This document shows positions 14,846 to 23,436 of a stretch of 45,435 nt of DNA, piece by piece. The position numbers were made by a program, and so were the translations under genes. This stretch comes from Pseudomonadota bacterium (GTDB lineage Bacteria > Pseudomonadota > Gammaproteobacteria > Burkholderiales > Rhodocyclaceae), in assembly GCA_018261895.1 (NCBI GenBank), contig JAGTRT010000033.1:1-45435 (forward strand), read 5' to 3'. The notes beneath the pieces are model-generated. The model searched no databases and had not been told where the DNA came from. It saw only the letters and a list, made by a program, of their open reading frames with translations. Each line of letters starts with the position of its first letter. Within the stretch, counting starts at the first letter, position 1.

Positions 14846-15390
14846 CGCTTGACTCCTTCCGGCCTGACGGCGCGTGGACGCGGAATCAGGCTGTTTTCAA
14901 TGTTGGCGAGGCTGTCGAGCTTCTCCTGCAGTTCGCTGCTCTTGCGCTGGCTGTCCTTCAACTGCTGCCCCTGTTTGTCGAGCTGGCTTTCAAGACGCAT
15001 CCGCTCCTGGTAGTTGTCCGCCAGCTGGCGGGCCAGCGGGTGGAAAGGCAAGGCGGCGGCCTCGTTGGATTTGAGCACGGCCTCAAGCAGGCTCAGGCCC
15101 TTGCCGAGATCCTGTTGCATGCGCGGATACCCGAGCAGCAAGGCCATGCGCACCTGCGTGAAAGGCGCCTGCTGAACGGCAGCCAGGATGGTGCGCTCGC
15201 GACTCAACTCAGCCGGGGTCAGGCGCGAAAGCCCGTTGTAATAGGCCAGCGCGGCCTCCGGCGTGGCGTCGTTGGCACCGAACATGCGGGAAAACGGCCC
15301 GGAGGCACAGCCTGTGACGGTCAACCCGAAAAAAAGCCCAAAAATGAAAACCGCCAGACGGCGGGAAAGACAACGAGTGTTACTGCTCAT
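14842..15390 (-). CDS. qseG: QseG-like outer-membrane lipoprotein
   Basis: A 182-aa lipoprotein between glrK and glrR. The ATG at 15390 overlaps the glrK stop by 11 bp; a GTG- or ATG-type start five codons upstream is less likely. The signal peptide ends in the lipobox VTGC (C28). The mature part is helical and ends in a coiled coil (about 120-165: ERMRLESQLDKQGQQLKDS region). In enterobacteria QseG binds the GlrK/QseE kinase and controls its activity. The DNA coding for residues 13-27, the hydrophobic core of the signal peptide, matches the dispersed 40-bp repeat found elsewhere in the window, which is unusual. Confidence 0.82.
   Translation of the reverse strand: MSSNTRCLSRRLAVFIFGLFFGLTVTGCASGPFSRMFGANDATPEAALAYYNGLSRLTPAELSRERTILAAVQQAPFTQVRMALLLGYPRMQQDLGKGLSLLEAVLKSNEAAALPFHPLARQLADNYQERMRLESQLDKQGQQLKDSQRKSSELQEKLDSLANIENSLIPRPRAVRPEGVKR
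15312..15352 (+). repeat. Dispersed repeat copy 2 (over the QseG signal peptide)
   Basis: The plus strand reads GTGACGGTCAACCCGAAAAA and continues AAGCCCAAAAATGAAAA. This is close to the intergenic copies, with one inserted C in CCGG. Read on the minus strand it codes for the QseG signal-peptide core. Confidence 0.6.
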
Positions 15391-16789
15391 CCGGTATTTC
15401 CACACAAAAATGGGCGCCTGTTTCCTGCGGCAGGAGAAAAACCGTCCCGCCCATCGCCCTGACCAATTCGCGGACGATGGAAAGGCCCACGCCGCTGCCC
15501 TGTCGCGGCGCCGGCGCGACGCGCTGGCCCTGCACGAAGGGTTCGAAAATGCGCTGCCGGTCCTCTTCCGCCACGCCCGGCCCCTGATCGATGCACTCGA
15601 AGCGCCACAGCCCGTCGACGTGCTTGACCGACAGCGTGACTTCGCCGTGTTCCGGACTGAAATCGATGGCGTTGGACAGCAGGTTGTCGAGCACGACAGT
15701 CATTTTCTCGGCATCGAGCATGGCCGTTTCCTGCGAGGATTCGACGATGACCTTGAGTTGCCGTGACTGGCTGTGCAGTTCGCGGCGCTGGGCGACCGTC
15801 GCCAGCAGCTTGCGCAGGCGGGTCGGCGCCACTTGCAGGCGACGCGCCTCGAAGGCCGCGGCGTTGAGCGTCAGCAGGCTTTCAATCTGCGCCTGCAGGC
15901 TAACCACGTTGTGCTGCAGGATATTGACCACCTCGCGCTGCCCGGCGGCGAGCGGCCCGGGCACTTCCTCGCGGAGCAAGGAAACCCCTTCCTTGAGCGC
16001 CGTCAGCGGCGTCTTGAGTTCATGCGACACATGGCGCAATGCCCGCTCGCGATCCGCTTCCAGCTCGGCCAGACGCTGGCGCAGCCAGTCGAGGCGCTTG
16101 CCCAGCTGGCGCAAGTCGGCCGGGCCGCCGACCGTCACCGCTTCGTCAAAACGACTGGCACCCAGCCGGATGATGGCCTGCTCGAGATGGCGCACCGGGC
16201 GAACGAGCCACCAGCCCATCGCCAGCGCAACGAGCAGCGCGCCGACGAGGGCCAGCGCGATGCGACCACCCAGACGCAGGCGGTTGGTTTCCAGATCGTC
16301 CAGCGATTTCCGGTTTTGCGCCTCGATCCAGCGCTGCCCGGCCTGCTTCAACAAGCCGTCGAGTTCGGCCATGCGGGCGAGCAAGGGAATGATCTCGTCC
16401 TGCGGAATGTTCTGGTCAAGGCCGCTGCGCAGCGCTTCGGCCACCATGCGCCAACCGCCCAGCAAGGGCACGAGCGGTTCGGCGGACAGCGTTTCGAGAC
16501 GCTCGACCACGGCCAGCGACTGGCTGAGGTGTTCGTTGAAGCGCTGGCGGAAGACCGGGTTGTCGAGCACAAGGTATTGCCGCGCGCTGCGCTCGATGTC
16601 GATGGTGCGTTCGCCCAGTTCCTGAATCGAGGCCGTCAACTGGATGGCCTGCTCGCTGCTGCGCCGACTCTGATCGACCAGGCGCTCGACCACGAGCCAG
16701 CTCTGCACGGCCGCCCCACCCAGAAGCAGGACGATCAGCGCAAAGCCAAGCAGCATCCCCTGGCGAAAGGAAATTCGATTCATCGGCAC
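15380..16789 (-). CDS. glrK: Sensor histidine kinase GlrK/QseE
   Basis: A 469-aa membrane kinase. The first transmembrane helix is at about 12-33, a periplasmic helical sensor follows (35-172), the second helix is at about 174-195, and then come a short HAMP-like linker, the HisKA domain with phospho-acceptor H256 in HVSHELKTPL, and the HATPase with N box NLLSNAIDFSPEHG, DQGPGVAEED and GSGVGLSIV. It is the first gene of glrK-qseG-glrR. The signal sensed in this lineage is unknown (envelope status or catecholamines have been proposed for enterobacteria). Its promoter must lie in the 349-bp region shared with the bactofilin gene, so GlrR bound there could also autoregulate it. Confidence 0.92.
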   Translation of the reverse strand: MPMNRISFRQGMLLGFALIVLLLGGAAVQSWLVVERLVDQSRRSSEQAIQLTASIQELGERTIDIERSARQYLVLDNPVFRQRFNEHLSQSLAVVERLETLSAEPLVPLLGGWRMVAEALRSGLDQNIPQDEIIPLLARMAELDGLLKQAGQRWIEAQNRKSLDDLETNRLRLGGRIALALVGALLVALAMGWWLVRPVRHLEQAIIRLGASRFDEAVTVGGPADLRQLGKRLDWLRQRLAELEADRERALRHVSHELKTPLTALKEGVSLLREEVPGPLAAGQREVVNILQHNVVSLQAQIESLLTLNAAAFEARRLQVAPTRLRKLLATVAQRRELHSQSRQLKVIVESSQETAMLDAEKMTVVLDNLLSNAIDFSPEHGEVTLSVKHVDGLWRFECIDQGPGVAEEDRQRIFEPFVQGQRVAPAPRQGSGVGLSIVRELVRAMGGTVFLLPQETGAHFCVEIPDEQ

Positions 16790-16897
16790 CCTATGTACTA
16801 AAACTAAAGTTTAAACCGCCCGACGCACGGGCATGGATTCGCGAGCACCGCAAAAACCCCCTGCCACGGAAGAAACAGGCGGATATTATTGTTTAAT

Positions 16898-16910
16898 AAT
16901 CAATCAATTA
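16898..16910. promoter_or_regulatory. IHF-like site
   Basis: AATCAATCAATTA fits the IHF consensus WATCAA-N4-TTR at all 13 positions. It lies just left of the first GlrR-like box. Confidence 0.5.
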
Positions 16911-16916
16911 CATCAT

Positions 16917-16934
16917 TGTCGCATTTTAACGACA
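16917..16934 (+). promoter_or_regulatory. GlrR-like box 1 (distal) in the glrK/bactofilin spacer
   Basis: A perfect TGTC-N10-GACA. Its centre is 66 bp from the second perfect box and about 150 bp from the -24 element of the bactofilin promoter. Confidence 0.78.
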
Positions 16935-16982
16935 ACCCGCCCGTTTAGATTAGCTGCCTTTCCCGGGAAAACCAAAAATACC

Positions 16983-17000
16983 TGTCGCCAAATCCCGACA
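16983..17000 (+). promoter_or_regulatory. GlrR-like box 2 (proximal) in the glrK/bactofilin spacer
   Basis: A second perfect TGTC-N10-GACA, centred about 84 bp upstream of the -24 element. Two boxes are the minimum that would let GlrR dimers cooperate as a hexamer. Confidence 0.8.
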
Positions 17001-17020
17001 AGCATGGCGATAAATTTACG

Positions 17021-17033
17021 AATCAACTTTTAA
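17021..17033. promoter_or_regulatory. IHF-like site between GlrR boxes and promoter
   Basis: AATCAACTTTTAA matches 12 of 13 positions of WATCAA-N4-TTR. Its position between enhancer and promoter is where IHF bends DNA at sigma-54 promoters. Confidence 0.45.
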
Positions 17034-17074
17034 TAATTATTGCAAGCTGTTGTTTTATATTGGCTGTTGTTTCA

Positions 17075-17090
17075 TGGCACGCTTATCGCA
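17075..17090 (+). promoter_or_regulatory. Sigma-54 (-24/-12) promoter of the bactofilin operon
   Basis: TGGCACGCTTATCGCA has GG and GC spaced by 10 bp and departs from TGGCACG-N4-TTGCW at one base, the same base as the BON promoter. The transcript would start near 17101, 38 nt before the bactofilin ATG. Confidence 0.8.
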
Positions 17091-17138
17091 ATGGAGTCCC
17101 AGTCGAATCTTCATCAAAACCTCAAGACGGGAGCTACC

Positions 17139-17687
17139 ATGTTCAACAAACCCAACATCCCCAACCGCAATGACGTCATCACCCGCAAGGAGGTCAATAA
17201 CATTCTGGGCAGCGCCTCCAACAACCTGAACAACACCACAGCCGCTGCCGCCGCGCCGGCCCCTGCCCCGGAAAAAGCCGAATCCGCCAGCGAAAACGTC
17301 ATGGGCGCCCGCCTGATCGTCGGCCCGGACGTCAAACTCAAAGGCGCCGAAATCCTCGATTGCGATACGCTCGTCGTCGAAGGCCGCGTCGAGGCCACCA
17401 TGGATAGCCGCGTCATCCGCGTCGCCGACAAGGGATCGTTCTCGGGCAAGGTCAGCATCGACATCGCCGAGATTCACGGCAGCTTCGATGGCGAACTGAC
17501 CGCACGTTCGCAGCTGATCATCCACGCCACCGGCAAGGTGCACGGCAAGATCCGCTACGGCAAGCTGGTCATCGACGAAGGTGGCGAACTTTGCGGCGAC
17601 ATCAATGCCCTGTCGGCCGAAAAATCGACGACACCGTTTCACCTGCGTGAAGAACCAGCGATTGCCTTAAGTGCCGTTGCTGGTTGA
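17139..17687 (+). CDS. Bactofilin, polymer-forming cytoskeletal protein
   Basis: A 182-aa bactofilin. After a short polar N-terminus and an Ala/Pro linker (about 30-50), a continuous right-handed beta-helix domain (about 58-160) shows the family pattern: LIVGPDVKLKGAEILDCDTLVVEGRVEA region, then GSFSGKVSIDIAEIHGSF and ATGKVHGKIRYGKLVIDEGG. Bactofilins polymerise without nucleotide at the membrane and organise cell-shape, peptidoglycan or appendage proteins. The ATG at 17139 follows GGGAG and fits the family start (MFNKPNI); an upstream extension has no support. It is read from a sigma-54-type promoter with two GlrR-like boxes, and the FeeM-like gene follows after 32 bp. Confidence 0.92.
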   Translation: MFNKPNIPNRNDVITRKEVNNILGSASNNLNNTTAAAAAPAPAPEKAESASENVMGARLIVGPDVKLKGAEILDCDTLVVEGRVEATMDSRVIRVADKGSFSGKVSIDIAEIHGSFDGELTARSQLIIHATGKVHGKIRYGKLVIDEGGELCGDINALSAEKSTTPFHLREEPAIALSAVAG

Positions 17688-17719
17688 TTGCCTAATAGAC
17701 AACCAATAGAATAGACAAA

Positions 17720-18346
17720 ATGTACAACGTCATATATTCGGCAGGCACGCCCGCAGCAAAAGGGATTCCGGTCGCCCTCGGGCATCACGCTCCCCTCGCT
17801 ACCAGCCACGGACACTGGCCCGATCAGGAGCTCCTCATCGGGCCAGCCACCTCCTTCCAGCAGCACCGTGCGTGCAATGCGCTGATTCGCCGGATGTACG
17901 AGGCTCAGGGCTACAAGGTAAGCGTCAGTCAGCGCCGCCTTGGCGATCCGGACCATGTCACCTTCGGCGCCTGGCAAAACGGCGAACTGCAAGCCACCAT
18001 CAGCGTTTCGCGGGATTCCCGCAATGGCCTGGCAGCCGACACGCTATACCGGGAAGAACTCGACACCCTGCGCAACCCGTCGACGGTGCTGTGTGAATTC
18101 ACGCGCCTCGCCGTCGATACCGCCTGCAAGGATCTCGAGCTGATCAGAAGCCTGTTCCGGGCCGCCCACCAGTATGCCCGGACGATCTTTGGCGGCACCG
18201 ATGCCGTCATCGAGGTCAATCCGCGGCACGTCGGCTACTACTGCCGCCTCATGGGCTTCAAGCAACTCGGCAACGAACGCCAGTGCAAGCGGGTCGAGGC
18301 GCCGGCCGTCCTGCTCCATCGCCGGCACGCCAGCCTGCTGATCTGA
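17720..18346 (+). CDS. FeeM-like N-acyl amino acid synthase (GNAT fold)
   Basis: A 208-aa protein of the family of long-chain N-acyl amino acid synthases (FeeM), which transfer an acyl chain from acyl-ACP to an amino acid and resemble acyl-homoserine-lactone synthases. Family features are in the second half: VLCEFTRLAVDTACKDLE, then AVIEVNPRHVGYYCRLMGF and RVEAPAVLLHR. The acyl-CoA/ACP acceptor details cannot be read. It is 32 bp after the bactofilin stop and has no evident promoter of its own, so the two are likely one operon ending at the terminator 18366-18398. Product identity and any link to bactofilin are inferences. Confidence 0.75.
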   Translation: MYNVIYSAGTPAAKGIPVALGHHAPLATSHGHWPDQELLIGPATSFQQHRACNALIRRMYEAQGYKVSVSQRRLGDPDHVTFGAWQNGELQATISVSRDSRNGLAADTLYREELDTLRNPSTVLCEFTRLAVDTACKDLELIRSLFRAAHQYARTIFGGTDAVIEVNPRHVGYYCRLMGFKQLGNERQCKRVEAPAVLLHRRHASLLI

Positions 18347-18365
18347 GCGGGCACGTCTCGTGACA

Positions 18366-18398
18366 CCAGGCCAGGACGGGAAACCGCCTGGCTTTTTT
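18366..18398 (+). terminator. Terminator after the FeeM-like gene
   Basis: CCAGGC (18366-18371) can pair with GCCTGG (18386-18391), or GCCAGG with CCTGGC one register over, followed by TTTTTT. It closes the bactofilin operon 20 nt after the stop. Confidence 0.82.
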
Positions 18399-18516
18399 GC
18401 TTTTGGCGCCCTCTATTCCTTCGCAAATCGCCCCGCCGATGCCGTCGTTTTCGGGGATAATTATCGTTTTCGGGTCCGGTTGTCGGGCTCTTTTCGTTTA
18501 AGCACAAGGTACAGCG

Positions 18517-20181
<1,665 letters not shown>

Positions 20182-20189
20182 ACACCCTC

Positions 20190-20220
20190 GGCCAAAATTT
20201 CGATTTTGGCCATTTTTTCC
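20190..20220 (+). terminator. ettA terminator built from the dispersed repeat
   Basis: The stem GGCCAAAAT (20190-20198) pairs perfectly with ATTTTGGCC (20203-20211) around a TTCG tetraloop and is followed by ATTTTTT. It is the best-formed terminator among the repeat copies. Confidence 0.88.
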
Positions 20221-20237
20221 GGTTGACCGTGAGATTC
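20190..20237 (-). repeat. Dispersed repeat copy 3 (after ettA)
   Basis: Reverse-orientation copy. On the minus strand it reads TCTCACGGTCAACCGGAAAA and continues AATGGCCAAAATCGAAAT. Its right end overlaps the terminator described separately. Confidence 0.9.
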
Positions 20238-20257
20238 GGTTTTCAGACTACGAAAGC

Positions 20258-20285
20258 AAAACGGGCGCCTCTTGGCGCCCGTTTT
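20258..20285. terminator. Bidirectional terminator
   Basis: AAAACGGGCGCC (20258-20269) pairs perfectly with GGCGCCCGTTTT (20274-20285) around TCTT. It serves the convergent minus-strand gene ending at 20327. Confidence 0.88.
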
Positions 20286-20326
20286 ATTTCTTCCCCCCGC
20301 GCTCGCGGAAGGCGGAAACTGAAATC

Positions 20327-20605
20327 TTAGTGCTTCAGGTTGGCTGCGAAAACAGCCTTGGACTTCTCGGAAAACTGGAATTCGTTGAAAGCGCGGGTGA
20401 TCTCGGCTTCGTTGCGGCCTTCGGAATGATCCTCGAAGCTGATGCCGAGGAGCTTGCCATTGGCAGCCAGGGTCTGGAAGGCGAAACGCCAGCGTTGTGC
20501 TTCTGCCAGGCGCTCACGCAGCTCGGCTTCGTTGGAAATGGTAATACCGGCTTTCTTCAGTGAATCCAGGAATTGTTCGAAGGATTCGTTGCTCAGACTG
20601 CCCAT
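20327..20605 (-). CDS. Small soluble protein of unknown function (92 aa)
   Basis: A 92-aa protein beginning MGSLSNESFEQFLDSLKKAG. It is predicted helical at the N-terminus and carries LAEAQRWRFAFQTLAANGKLL followed by an acidic/basic segment (SFEDHSEGRNEAEI). No signal peptide, membrane segment or cysteine is present. The codon use matches neighbouring core genes, and it has its own terminator (20258-20285), so the gene is probably real. It is divergent from the methyltransferase at 20716 with a 110-bp spacer. No family is recognised. Confidence 0.75.
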   Translation of the reverse strand: MGSLSNESFEQFLDSLKKAGITISNEAELRERLAEAQRWRFAFQTLAANGKLLGISFEDHSEGRNEAEITRAFNEFQFSEKSKAVFAANLKH

Positions 20606-20715
20606 TTATATCTCCGTAGTTATGCGGTGTTTCATCACCATGAGCCAATTAACGACCCGGTTTCGATTTGGTTGACACGAAAGTGAAAGAAATTTGAGTG
20701 CGATAATGTCGCCCC

Positions 20716-21537
20716 ATGAAGAAGCCCAACACCCCCGCCGCCATCCCGGAAATCCGCCCCGGGCAGTCGATTGAACTGCTCAAGGAACTCCACATCCTGA
20801 CCCGTGACGGAAAGCTCAACCAGGACACGCGACGCAAACTCAAGCAGGTCTATCACCTCTACCAATTCATCGAACCGCTGCTGGATTGCGCCGAGACGCT
20901 CGTCGACCATGGGGCCGGCAAGTCCTATCTCGGTTTCATCCTCTACGATCTCTGTATCAAGGAGCGTGCCAGTGGCGAGATCATCGGCATCGAAACGCGC
21001 CAGGAACTGGTTGAAAAATCGCGCGAACTGGCCGCCCGGCTTGGCTTTGAGCGCATGCGCTTCCTCGCCTGCACGGTCGAGGATTCGCTGACGGCCCCCG
21101 AACTGCCCGCCAGCGTCGATGTCGTGACAGCGCTACACGCCTGCAACACGGCGACCGACGACGCCATCCGTTTCGCCCTGACCAAGAATGCCCGCCATAT
21201 CGTCCTCGTCCCTTGCTGTCAGGCCGAAGTCGCCGCCACCATGCGCGCCCGGAAGAACGAATCGCTGGGCAAGACGGCGCTGTCCGAACTTTGGCGACAC
21301 CCGATCCATACCCGCGAACTCGGCAGCCACCTGACCAACGTCCTGCGCTGCCTGCTGCTTGAGTCGCACGGCTACGATGTGACCGTCACCGAACTGGTCG
21401 GCTGGGAACATTCGATGAAAAACGAGCTGATCATCGCGTCGAAGCGCGGCACGCCCCGCAAAAACGCCCGGGAACGCGCCGAGGCCATCCTGCGCGAGTT
21501 CAATCTCGACGAACTTGCCCCGCGTTTTACGTACTAA
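20716..21537 (+). CDS. Class I SAM-dependent methyltransferase (Methyltransf_32 type)
   Basis: A 273-aa protein. A helical N-terminal part (1-60) precedes a Rossmann-type SAM fold: LVDHGAGKSYLGFILY (motif I, about 62-77), IIGIETRQELVEKSRELA (motif II), SVDVVTALHACNTATDDAI (motif IV region) and HIVLVPCCQAEV. The LHACNTATD and VPCCQ signatures match Methyltransf_32 proteins (GSTCD/TRM-related), a group thought to act on RNA, but the substrate is not known. The rlhA gene starts 6 bp downstream, so the two probably form an operon, which fits an RNA-modification role. Confidence 0.8.
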   Translation: MKKPNTPAAIPEIRPGQSIELLKELHILTRDGKLNQDTRRKLKQVYHLYQFIEPLLDCAETLVDHGAGKSYLGFILYDLCIKERASGEIIGIETRQELVEKSRELAARLGFERMRFLACTVEDSLTAPELPASVDVVTALHACNTATDDAIRFALTKNARHIVLVPCCQAEVAATMRARKNESLGKTALSELWRHPIHTRELGSHLTNVLRCLLLESHGYDVTVTELVGWEHSMKNELIIASKRGTPRKNARERAEAILREFNLDELAPRFTY

Positions 21538-21543
21538 GGCGCC

Positions 21544-23436
21544 ATGACCCGCATTCAACACCCTCTCGAACTCCTCGCCCCGGCCAAGAACGCCGACTTC
21601 GGCATCGAAGCCATCAAGCACGGCGCCGACGCCGTCTATATCGGCGGCCCAGCCTTCGGCGCCCGTTATGGTGCCGGCAATACCGTCGCCGACATCCAGC
21701 GCCTGTGCGAATTCGCCCACCGCTATCGGGCCAAGGTCTTCGTCGCGCTCAACACCATTTTGCGTGACGACGAACTCGAGGAAGCCCGCCAGCTCGCCTG
21801 GAAAATCTACGAGGCCGGGGCCGATGCGCTGATCATCCAGGACATGGGTTTGCTCGAACTCGACCTGCCGCCGATCCAGCTTCACGCCAGCACGCAAACC
21901 GACAACCGCAACGCCGACAAGGTGAAATTCCTCGAGGATGCCGGCTTCTCCCAGGTCGTTCTGGCACGCGAACTCAGCTTAAACGAAATTATTAAGATTG
22001 CGTCGCAAACCACTATTTCATTGGAGTATTTTGTTCACGGCGCACTCTGTGTCGCCTACTCGGGACAGTGCTACATCAGCCATGCCCACACTGGCCGCAG
22101 CGCCAACCGCGGCGAGTGCTCGCAGGCCTGTCGCCTGCCCTACACCCTGGTCGACGACAAGGGCAAGGTGGTCACCGAGAACCAGCATTTGCTGTCGATG
22201 AAGGACAACAACCAGACCGACAACGTGCTGGCCCTAGCCCGCGCCGGCGTCAGCTCCTTCAAGATCGAAGGGCGCCTGAAAGACCTGTCCTACGTCAAGA
22301 ACATCACGGCGCACTACCGGCAACTGCTCGACGAGATCATCGCCGAGTACCCGGAATTTACCCGCGCCTCGAGCGGGCGCAGCACCTGGACCTTCACGCC
22401 GCAGCCCGAAAAGACCTTCAACCGTGGCTACACCGATTATTTCGCCAACGACCGCCAGGACGACATCGGCGCCTTCGATTCGCCGAGTTATGTCGGCGAG
22501 GTCATCGGCGAGGTGGCCGACATCGGCGACGGCTGGATTGTCGTCAACACCGACGAAACCTTCCACAACGGCGACGGCGTCTGCTTCCACGATGCCTATG
22601 GCGACGTTCAGGGCATGCGCATCAACCGCGCCGAAGGCAAAAAGCTCTATCCGGCCGAGATTCCCGAGGAACTGACGCCCGGCACCACCCTCTTCCGCAA
22701 CCGCGACCAGGCTTTCGAGCGGGCGCTGGAGAAGGATTCCGCCGACCGCCGCGTTTCGGTCACGCCCGTCCTCGCCGAAACCGACGACGGCTTCGCCCTG
22801 ACCCTGAGCGACGAAGATGGGGTGAATGTGACGGTCAACCGGAAATTTGGCCCAAAATCAGAATGGCAAGTCGCGCAGAATCCCGATGCTGCGCAGGCCA
22901 AACTCAAGGAAAACCTCGGCAAATTCGGCAACACGATGTTCGTCGCCGAGCCGGTCGAGCTCAAACTCAGCCAGCCCTGGTTCCTGCCGGTCAGCGCCAT
23001 CAACGCCCTGCGCCGCGAAGCCACGGAACAGCTCGAAGCCGCCCGCATCGCCAGCCACCCGCGCCCGCCGCGCGCCACGCCAGCAGCCAGCCCGGCCGCC
23101 TATCCGCAGGAAGAACTGACCTACCTCGGCAACGTCTTCAACGCCAAGGCCCGCCAGTTCTACGAGAAACACGGCGTCAAGCTGATCGAGGAAGCCTACG
23201 AGGCCGGCAACGAAAAAGGCATGGTCTCGCTCATGATCACCCGCCACTGCCTGCGTTACAGCTTCAACCTCTGTCCGAAGGAAGTGAAACACCTCAAGCC
23301 GGACCCGATGACGCTGATCAACGGCAACGAAAAGCTGATCCTCAAATTCGACTGCAAAGCCTGCGAAATGCACGTCGTCGGCAAGATGAAGAAGGGAGTC
23401 ACGCTCAACCTCGGCAGCATCCGCCCCGCCGCCTGA
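21544..23436 (+). CDS. rlhA: U32-family RlhA, 23S rRNA C2501 hydroxylation protein
   Basis: A 630-aa U32-family protein, long form with a C-terminal extension, like E. coli RlhA/YdcP (about 650 aa), which with prephenate metabolism and Fe-S chemistry makes 5-hydroxycytidine in 23S rRNA. It has the N-terminal signature LELLAPAKNADFGIEAIKHGADAVYIGGPAFGAR region, cysteines in FVHGALCVAYSGQCYISH and RGECSQACRLPY, and SFKIEGRLKDLSYV. C-terminal cysteines recur in LRYSFNLCPKEV and FDCKACEMH. TrhP-type (about 450 aa) is excluded by length. Two oddities: an AT-rich codon patch at 21978-22035, and a copy of the dispersed repeat inside the gene (22828-22869). The stop abuts the convergent methyltransferase stop. 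Confidence 0.9.
   Translation: MTRIQHPLELLAPAKNADFGIEAIKHGADAVYIGGPAFGARYGAGNTVADIQRLCEFAHRYRAKVFVALNTILRDDELEEARQLAWKIYEAGADALIIQDMGLLELDLPPIQLHASTQTDNRNADKVKFLEDAGFSQVVLARELSLNEIIKIASQTTISLEYFVHGALCVAYSGQCYISHAHTGRSANRGECSQACRLPYTLVDDKGKVVTENQHLLSMKDNNQTDNVLALARAGVSSFKIEGRLKDLSYVKNITAHYRQLLDEIIAEYPEFTRASSGRSTWTFTPQPEKTFNRGYTDYFANDRQDDIGAFDSPSYVGEVIGEVADIGDGWIVVNTDETFHNGDGVCFHDAYGDVQGMRINRAEGKKLYPAEIPEELTPGTTLFRNRDQAFERALEKDSADRRVSVTPVLAETDDGFALTLSDEDGVNVTVNRKFGPKSEWQVAQNPDAAQAKLKENLGKFGNTMFVAEPVELKLSQPWFLPVSAINALRREATEQLEAARIASHPRPPRATPAASPAAYPQEELTYLGNVFNAKARQFYEKHGVKLIEEAYEAGNEKGMVSLMITRHCLRYSFNLCPKEVKHLKPDPMTLINGNEKLILKFDCKACEMHVVGKMKKGVTLNLGSIRPAA
22828..22869 (+). repeat. Dispersed repeat copy 4 (inside rlhA)
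   Basis: The sequence TGTGACGGTCAACCGGAAAT, then TTGGCCCAAAATCAGAAT, codes for NVTVNRKFGPKSEW and keeps the frame. It resembles the intergenic copies except for TTT in the A-run. Confidence 0.75.

Noticed and set aside
17040..17138. 33-residue N-terminal extension of bactofilin
   Set aside because: It would start upstream of the predicted promoter; the ATG at 17139 has GGGAG and fits the family.
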